A stretch of 42,500 bases of DNA, taken from contig JACVTC010000057.1 in NCBI GenBank assembly GCA_016946835.1, positions 590,001-632,500 of the forward strand, given 5' to 3'. Positions within the stretch are counted from its first letter, which is position 1. Each line of letters starts with the position of its first letter. Below are positions 34,186-42,500 of the stretch, in pieces. Below the pieces are notes generated by a model. The model was not told the origin of the DNA, ran no database searches, and saw only the letters and a list, made by a program, of their open reading frames with translations. The position numbers and the translations under genes are program-made. This DNA is from Neocallimastix lanati (nom. inval.) (Eukaryota > Neocallimastigomycota > Neocallimastigomycetes > Neocallimastigales > Neocallimastigaceae).

Positions 34186-35246
34186 TATAATAATTAACTT
34201 TACATCAAGGATTATATTTTTAATAAAACTTTTTAATCATGAATATAATTATATATAAAATTTTTATATAATAAATTAAAAAATTTATATATTTATTTTA
34301 TTTTATTTTTTTTTCCTCCTTACTTTATCTTTGGTCTATAATGAATTTTTTTTTCTTATTTTACTTTATTTTATTTGTTCTTTTAAATCAAATTTTTATA
34401 ATTTTTAATAATATAAAATACTAAAAAATAATAATGCAGAAACGAAATCAATTTTTCCTTTAATTTTTACGCTACCAATAAAAATAATAATAGATTTAAA
34501 TATTTTTTATTAAAAATATAGCTATTTCTCAATTTTATTTCTATTATCCGATATACTGTATCTTAATTTAATGAGAGTAAAAATATATATATATAATATA
34601 ATATAAAAAATAATATAAAATATGAGATGGGTAAATATATAATTAAATAAGAATATGAGTAATAACTTACATTTAGTAAATGTGAAACAATACTCTGTAT
34701 TATTATGTTAATTTTAATTTTTTTAAATAATTATAAATATCATTAACAAAAAAAGAAAAGATACATTCATTAATATTAAAGTATAAAAAAAGAAAAAAAA
34801 AAAAAAAGATCATTGAAAAGATAATCAACAAAAAAAATAATAATAATAAATATATATGCATATTAAATTATATTAAATTATATTAATTATATTAATTATA
34901 TTTATTATTATTAATTTTAATATAATATTTTTTTTTTTTTGTATTTTTTTTTTTTTTTTTGTATTTTTGTATTTTTATAGTAATAAATAATTAATATAAA
35001 AATTTAATTAATTCTAAAACGTTTTGATATAGTCTAACATAATATAATTTAATTAATCTATATTTAATTAAAAATAAAATTTATGGCGTATTTCTATATA
35101 TTATATATTTTTAATAATTTTTAGTTAACTCTATTTAATATTAAATAATCCAAGAAAAGTTACAAACATTTTTATTTATTTTTTGATTTAAAATTATGTA
35201 TAAAAAATTTTACAAATTCATAATTAATAAAGTTTGGAATTTTTTT

Positions 35247-35285
<39 letters not shown>

Positions 35286-36875
35286 TTTTTAATTATTATT
35301 GAACATTTATAATAATTAATTAAAATAGTTAATAATAAGGATTATTAATTACAATTAGATAGATATTAATAATCATAAAGTAAATATTAAAAGTAGTTTT
35401 TTTAATCAATACTTTATTCTAATTTGTTATGAAAAATAAATATAATTTAATTCGTTTTTCTGTTTTTATTTTATTTATTTTAGGATTTTTGTCCATTCGT
35501 TTATTTAATTGTTTATTTTAATAATATTATTAATCATTAAAGGTTAATAATATTATTCTATTCATTTGTGATGATAATTACTATTAATAATACTCAAATA
35601 AAAAAATAATAAAAACTAGAAAGAAATAAATAAAGTAATAAAATTAGCATAAAAATTAAATAAATAAAGTATTGCTATAAATGATATCAGAAAATGTTTA
35701 AAAAAATTTTTTTTTCATTGTCTTAGTATAATACTAAATATAAATAAATTCAAACTTCTTTAAAAAAATTTTTTTTTTTTTTTTGTAAATACATCTTTTT
35801 TTTTTTTTTTATTATGCTTTATTAAAATTTTTTATTATTGTATGATTTAAAATATATATAAAATTAAACTTTACCAAGAAATATTAATATTAAATTTTAC
35901 TACTAGCCTATTATCCTATCCTAAACAAATATTTATTAATTGTTTGATTAATAAAATATAGTAATAATAGTAATAATAATAATTATTATTATTATTAATG
36001 TTAATTTATATTTAATATTCTAAAAAAAAAAATTAGATTTATTATATAAGTAAATAATAATAAAGACAGAGTATTCCTTTTTTTCTTTCATTTTTTTTAA
36101 TATGTTTTTTAATATATATCTATTAATAAAAACAAATAACTAATTTTAAAAATATTAAATAAAAAAAAAGAAATAATATTAATATTAATATTAATAATTT
36201 TAATAAAAAAAAACTTAATTGCTAATTATATTTTAAAAAAAAAAAAAATAAAGAATAAAATTAAAAAAAAAAAAAGGTATAATGATCCTTTATTACTATT
36301 ATTATACTACCAATGATAATAGCTTTCCCATTAATTATCATACCAATTATATTTAAACCATAGCTTAAAGGTTAAATCTTTATTAATTTTTTTGTAATCC
36401 TATATAATTTACAAATAGGAAATTTTTAAATATAAATTTCTTTTTATGAATACTTATTTATTCCTATAATTACAAATTTATCTTTCATTATGAATAATTA
36501 ATTAATAAATTAATTAATTAATAAAAAAAAAAAGAATATATATATATAAATAAATCAATAATATTAAAAAAATTATTATTAATAAGAAATTAAATCAATA
36601 AATTTATGTTAATCAGTAAAAAAAACAAAAAAGAATTTGTAAAATGATTGGGTTAAATTTTTATAATGTTCAAATCATCAAAATATTCTATATAGGATTC
36701 TAAAGGAAATAATTTATATTAGTTTAGAATTAATATCGTTTAATATCTTAATAAATATAAAATTAAATTAAAATAAATCAAATATCATAATAAAAATAAT
36801 AATTATAATAAAATTTTAGTCATAGAAATAATTAATATATTCATGGTTTATCATTCATAGTAGGTACCTTTTAAA

Positions 36876-37190
36876 ATCATATTTAATGTAATTTTTAATT
36901 AAATTTATTAAATATAATAATATGGAATCATGAATCTCCTCTTTAAACACTCTATAAACTTATTTTTATATAAAACACTCAATTGAAAAATAAATTTAAA
37001 ATAAAATAAAAAAAGAAAAAAGTTTTATATTATATCGTGTTTAATGTAATTTCAATTAAATTTATTAAATCTAATAATAATGTGAAATCATGAATTTCCT
37101 TTTTAAACAATCTATAAACTTATTTTTATACAAAAAACTCAATTGAAATATATATTTAAAATAAAATAAAACTTTTATATTATATTAAGA
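36876..37190. repeat. 158-bp tandem direct duplication
   Basis: Two units begin at about 36,876 and 37,034. They share TTTAATGTAATTT, AATTAAATTTATTAAAT, AATCATGAAT, CTATAAACTTATTTTTATA and CTCAATTGAAA. They are about 85-90% alike by eye, so the duplication is old. Confidence 0.85.
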
Positions 37191-37919
37191 AAGTAAATTT
37201 GTTTTAAAAATTTATATTATTTAAATATGATCTGTCTCTATTTTTAATACTATATTGCTTACAACCTATTTTTTCTTCTTGTTTAAACAGCTACTATTAA
37301 TATTATAAAAAAAATTGAGTAAAAATAATATAATATTATAAAATAATATAATATTATAAAATAAATATATATTTCTTAAATACAAATATATATATATATT
37401 TAATAGTTTCAACATTTTTTTAATTTTTTTTTTTTTTTTTAAATACTTTTATTACAATTCATTACATTATACTTCTTTATATGTCTATATATTTAAATTT
37501 TTCATAATTATATTCTAATAAATAAAATTTTTAATCATCAATTAAAATTATTAAAAATGTTATATATTAGAATATATACATTATATACTATTATATCATA
37601 ATATAATAAAAGAAAAACAATAATAATAAAATAAGGATTTAATACTTTTTTTTTTCTATATAAAAAAACTTATTTTATAATATAAACTTTAATTATTATT
37701 ATTATTATATCTATTTACAAAATTTAATCTTTTTGAAATTTGAAATTATAAATTAAATCTCTAATTTTATTTTATAATTAATCTTTTAATTAATATTAAA
37801 AATTATTTTTTTCTATTATATTTAATTTTAAAACATTGAATATATATTATATAATGTATGACAAATATAAAAAAAAAAAATAATTTATGATATATATATA
37901 TAAATAATAATGAAATGAA

Positions 37920-38115
37920 TAATAATCATATTATATATATAATTTATTAATAAATATATAAATAATAGTGATGATGTTATATAAATAATATATAAATGAT
38001 GATATAAATAAGTAATAATAATGATATATATAAATAAATAATGATTTATATAAATAAATAATGATATATATAAATAGGTAATAATAATGATATATATAAT
38101 AAATAATAATGATGT
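37920..38115. repeat. Degenerate ATAAATAATGATATATATAA minisatellite
   Basis: About 190 bp of irregular repeats of AATAATGATATATATAAATA. Confidence 0.75.
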
Positions 38116-38429
38116 GTACCAAAGGAAAATATTTAACTAAAAAAAAATATTATTTTAAATTAAAAATGTTGTATTGTCTATATTTCAAGGTTATAATGTG
38201 GTTTGAAAAATTTTAATAAATATGAAAGTTGATTTATGTAATAATAGTCAGTCACTTTTTTATCCTATTTTTTATATTTACTAATTTATTTTTTTATATA
38301 CTATTAATTAGATTTTCCATTTTATTTATGTAAATAAATAGATAATAATAGTAATAATAATAAATTTTATAATATTTTATATATGGATAATTTTTTTTCT
38401 CGTATATATCTTAAAACAATGAGAAAAGC

Positions 38430-38570
38430 TGAATAATAATAAATAATAAATAATAAATAATAAATATAATAAATAATTGAATAATAAATAATAAATATAT
38501 AAATAATAAATAATAAATAATAAATAATAAATAATAAATATATAAATATATAATAAATAATAAATATATT
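38430..38570. repeat. AATAATA-type array
   Basis: The 7-bp unit in reverse orientation, with TATATAAA interruptions. Confidence 0.85.
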
Positions 38571-38757
38571 TAATTAAAAAAAATTAAAATCTCGAATAAA
38601 ATTAAAATATATATTTTTTTCTTATTAAACATGTCACCTTTTTAAAAAATTTTTATTAAATCTTTTTCTATCAGATATTTTATAAATAAAAAAAAAATTA
38701 AAATCCAGATAAAGTTTTTTTTTTTTTTTTTTTTTTTTTATTTTATTAAACATGGCA

Positions 38758-38794
<37 letters not shown>

Positions 38795-40590
38795 AAAAGA
38801 ATAAAATAAAAAAGGAGAAAACTAAATATTAAACAATAACTATATATATTAGATAATAAATATTTTTTTTAATAAAAAAAAATTAAAATTAAAATGTTAA
38901 TATAAATAATAATATATTATAATTTTTTTTTTATATTAAACATGGCACCTTTTTTTTTTTTTTTTTACAGAAATAAACTTTTATTTTTCATTTATCATAA
39001 TTGTTTATTTTTTTTAAATTTTTAATTTATTATGAAACATTTAATTAATTTAATTATTGTCATAATTTTTTTTCCTATTTTTTTTTTCCTTTCATTATAA
39101 TTCCATTTTTATATGTTTATTAAATATTTAATAAATAAAAAATTAACTTTTAATAGTGTTTTTTAAACTGTTTAATTTTTATGAAAAGCGGATTTAAATT
39201 TTTATTAATAACAAAAAAAAAAAGTACAAAATTTATTTATTTATTTAATTATATATATGTATATAAACAGAAAGCATTTTATTTTTTTTATTATTTTTTT
39301 TATAAATAAAAAAGTGGAAAATAATAAATAACAACAAATTTTACTATAAATTTATTAATGTAGTTGTATTTAATAAATAGACCATATACTAGTAATTAAT
39401 TTAGAAATATAACTAATATAACTAATAATAATTAGAAATATAAAATAAAGTAATAACTGAACAAAATACATAATTATATTATTATGTGTAATAATATGTA
39501 ATAAGATTTTAATATCATATAAATATAATATCAGGACATATAATCATATATCATCATATATAAATTAAATATATATAATATGATATAAAATGAAAATGAA
39601 AACCTTAATTATTAATAAATTATTTTATAAATAATTACATAAAAATAAATTAATAATCATAAATTAATCACCTAATTAATTATCATATGATTAATAAAAT
39701 GGTCTAAAAATAACGTGATAAATTTATATAATATCCTAAATTCTATAAAATATATATAAAATTATTGTAAATATAAAATTTATAACATAAATTTTATGTT
39801 ATGTAAATATGTAAATAATTAATAAATTAAGTTTTTATTTTATTTTATTATATTTTTATTATATTTTTATATGTAATATGTAATATTTTATTATTTATAT
39901 TATACTTTTTATAATATTTAACTTAGTAGTAAATTCTTATTATTTTAAAATAGTTTATAGTACTAAAAAAAAATACTCTTTATATAATTAAAGATAATTA
40001 TATAAAGAGTACTTTTTCTTTATATTTATTCTTTACAATGCAATGTAATTAAACTTATCATAGTAAAATTGCCATAATATATATATTTTTATAAAATTAG
40101 TTTAGTATTATCAAAAAATTTATAAAAATGTTTTTTAATTAAATAAATTTAAATAATAAAATAAATAAAATAAATCAATAAATAAATGTATAAATAAAAT
40201 AAATTACATAAATAAATAATATAACTTCTCCCAATAAGATATCGAACAAATTTTATCAAATATTACTTATGTAATTAATTCATCTGAGATACTTTAAATT
40301 GTTCTTTTATACTATATTATTATTATATTATAATATCATAATATATCATAATATATTATTTTATAATTTAAATATTATTTAATTTTTTTTTTTTTTTTTT
40401 TTTTTTATAAAAGATAGATTTATTAATATGTATATAATTAAATATATTATTATTCACGTTAATTTTAATAGATTAAAATATTCATCTCTATTAAGATTCA
40501 CATAAAACATAAAAGGAAGTAATAATTTTTATTTTATTTTTATCATCAATTTAGTTAATATTTTAACATTAATTTAATTATTATAATATT
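38571..40590. other. AT-rich stretch without a gene
   Basis: It holds homopolymer runs, a thrice-seen short block (ATTAAACATGKCACCTTTTT-like, near 38,625, 38,745 and 38,935) and a perfect hairpin at 39,974-40,011. No coding frame is credible. Confidence 0.6.
39974..40011. repeat. Perfect 17-bp stem, 4-base loop hairpin
   Basis: TACTCTTTATATAATTA pairs exactly with TAATTATATAAAGAGTA around AAGA, extended by an A-run/T-run beyond one mismatch. It is not next to any gene, so no terminator role can be assigned. Confidence 0.85.
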
Positions 40591-41155
40591 TATAATAATA
40601 AATAATAAATAATTTAATAATAAATATTAAATATTATTTATTATTTAATATTTAATATTTATTAATAAATAATAAATAATTAATAAATATTAAATATTAA
40701 ATATTAAATAATAAGTAATAAGTAATAAATAATAAATAATAAATAATAAATAATAACAAATAAATAATTGAATAATATATAATAAATAATAACAAATAAA
40801 TAATGAATAATAAATAATAAATAATAACAAATAAATAATTGAATAATAAATAATAAATAATAACAAATAAATAATGAATAATAAATAATAAATAATAACA
40901 AATAAATAATTGAATAATAAATAATAAATAATAACAAATAAATAATTGAATAATAAATAATAAATAATAACAAATAAATAATTGAATAATATATAATAAA
41001 TAATAACAAATAAATAATTGAATAATAAATAATAAATAATAACAAATAAATAATTGAATAATAAATAATAAATAATAACAAATAAATAATTGAATAATAA
41101 ATAATAAATAATAACAAATAAATAATTGAATAATAAATAATAAATAATATTAAAT
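40591..41155. repeat. AATAATAAAT array with an embedded 36-bp minisatellite
   Basis: From about 40,755 a 36-bp higher-order unit (AACAAATAAATAATTGAATA plus two AATAATA units) repeats about 11 times, with some 35-bp variants lacking one T. Confidence 0.92.
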
Positions 41156-41382
41156 ATAAAATTATTTTTGTTAAAATTGAAACATTTTCTTGAAATATAA
41201 AGTATTTGAAATTTTTTTAATATAATTTAATTATTACGATGTTGAGTCATTACAACTAATTTCAAATTAAAATAATAAATATTAATTCATTTAAAATAAA
41301 TAAATATAATATAATTGATGGAAAATAGAAAAAGTATTTTTTTATATATTGTTTAATATTTTATTTTATTATGATTATATTA

Positions 41383-41691
41383 ATAAATAATAAATAATAA
41401 ATAATAAATAATAAATAATAAATAATAATAAATAATAAATAATAAATAATAAATAATAAATAAATAATAAATAATAAATAATAAATAATAAATAATAAAT
41501 AATAAATAATAAATAATAAATAATAAATAATAAATAATAAATAATAAATAATAAATAATAAATAATAAATAATAAATAATAAATAATAAATTATAAATAA
41601 TAAATAATAAATAATAAATAATAAATAATAAATAATAATAAATAAATAATAAATAATAAATAATAAATAATAAATAATAAATAATAAATAG
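41383..41691. repeat. AATAATA 7-bp array
   Basis: Almost uninterrupted 7-bp units over about 300 bp, followed by an ATCATC-rich patch (41,692-41,745). Confidence 0.95.
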
Positions 41692-42500
41692 TCATCATCA
41701 TTAATCATCATCAACATCAATATCATCATAATAATAATCATCATAATATTATTTTCTTGCTTCATAAAAAAGTTATAATCCATAATTTGAAACTAATATA
41801 TAAATACTTAATAATCTATGCATAAATATAAATTAAAAAGTTTAACTAGTATAATAATGACTTATAAAAATATTAAAGTTTAATTATAAATTTATACATA
41901 TTTGTTTATAATTATTTGATCGGTCTTCTTATTACTATTTAATTATGACTTAAAAATTATTATTAAATATATAGTTTGTATGAATTCTGTCTTTTATTTA
42001 TTTTATTTACTAAAAACCTATATAGATTATTTTAATTCATCTTTCATCACTTAGTGGATGGGATTTTAAATATTAATCCATCCTTCAATGCTTGGTGAGA
42101 TCTTAAGTAGATATTTCAATTGACTAAATATTAATATTTTTAATTCTCTTTAACCGTTCATATGTTATATTGATGAAACAGTTTCCAAAGTGGTTTCATG
42201 TTAACTTATGAGAAAAAAAAAAAAAGACAAAAATTAACTATTTTTCAGTGGGAAAATAATTAAATTAGGAGAAAAGTTTTTTTTTTTTATTAATGAATAT
42301 CTAAATTGTTAATTTAATACATATAAATAAAAAAAAAAATAAAAATAAAAATAAAAATTCAAATGAATATTTGATCCCATATTATAGATATTAAAGAGAG
42401 ATTTTTCAAAGTAACTTAACTAAACAAAACTATTATTAAAAAAAAAATATAAATGTTTTTATTCTATTCTGTTGTTATTCTTTTATTTTATTTTTTTTTT
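41692..42500. other. Right end, AT-rich, one short approximate duplication
   Basis: About 42,030-42,120 has two similar segments of about 45 bp (CATCTTTCATCACTTAGTGG and CATCCTTCAATGCTTGGTGA). No gene is visible. Confidence 0.5.

Larger units (their letters stand above)
33331..36875. other. Long AT-rich stretch without a convincing gene
   Basis: It contains a palindrome (33,820-33,897), poly(A)/poly(T) runs, an (ATT)n run near 35,250-35,288 and a T-rich frame at 35,429-35,521 (MKNKYNLIRFSVF...) that is probably chance. A minus-strand open stretch at 34,087-34,185 is listed separately. Confidence 0.55.

Noticed and set aside
35429-35521. 30-residue signal-like frame
   Set aside because: Expected from T-rich DNA, with no other support.
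40704-41783. Two minus-strand frames of 137 and 140 codons
   Set aside because: Both arise from AATAATA and 36-bp repeat arrays and encode only repeated LFIIYY-type peptides.

Overview
The window is extremely AT-rich eukaryotic DNA with few genes. Only about four protein-coding loci occur in 42.5 kb. They are separated by kilobases of poly(A)/poly(T), (ATT)n, and TTATTTATTA-type repeats. The RhoGEF and SAP-domain genes carry long Asn, Ser, Gln and His tracts. One intron has a GTAAGT donor, a perfect TACTAAC branch site and a TAG acceptor. Non-LTR retrotransposon relics are present, as is a small secreted metalloprotease of bacterial style. Together these suggest an anaerobic gut fungus (Neocallimastigomycota, such as Neocallimastix, Piromyces or Anaeromyces). 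This assignment is an inference from composition and gene style. An AT-rich amoebozoan is the main alternative.

Layout. 1-600 holds possible exon fragments of an unidentified intron-containing gene that leaves the window at the left edge. 1444-7362 (minus) is a 1972-residue RhoGEF with adjacent DH and PH domains and a huge low-complexity tail. 7.4-14.3 kb is gene-poor, with several arrays of 7-bp/11-bp ATTATTT-type repeats and a few doubtful small ORFs. 14.3-16.8 kb has dispersed-repeat fragments and a decayed coiled-coil gene interrupted by a 44-bp minisatellite. 16.8-23.05 kb is a large, imperfect inverted duplication. Its left arm carries a broken copy and its right arm an intact copy of a secreted HExxH metalloprotease gene, transcribed divergently. 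The spacer holds a foldback element that is itself interrupted by a GC-richer insert. 23.4-25.6 kb contains two 5'-truncated LINE reverse-transcriptase relics on the minus strand. 27,756-30,233 (minus) is a Gln-rich SAP-domain nuclear protein whose true C-terminus appears to lie on a second exon across a 912-bp intron. 30.3-42.5 kb has no convincing gene. It holds simple repeats, a 158-bp tandem duplication, hairpins and a 36-bp minisatellite.

The genes do not form a pathway. The most informative structures are the inverted duplication, where the two metalloprotease copies differ in a patchy way that suggests gene conversion or selection on the C-terminal third, and the hidden terminal exon of the SAP gene. 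I found no defence system, CRISPR array, rRNA or tRNA, and nothing that supports a wholly new biological system.
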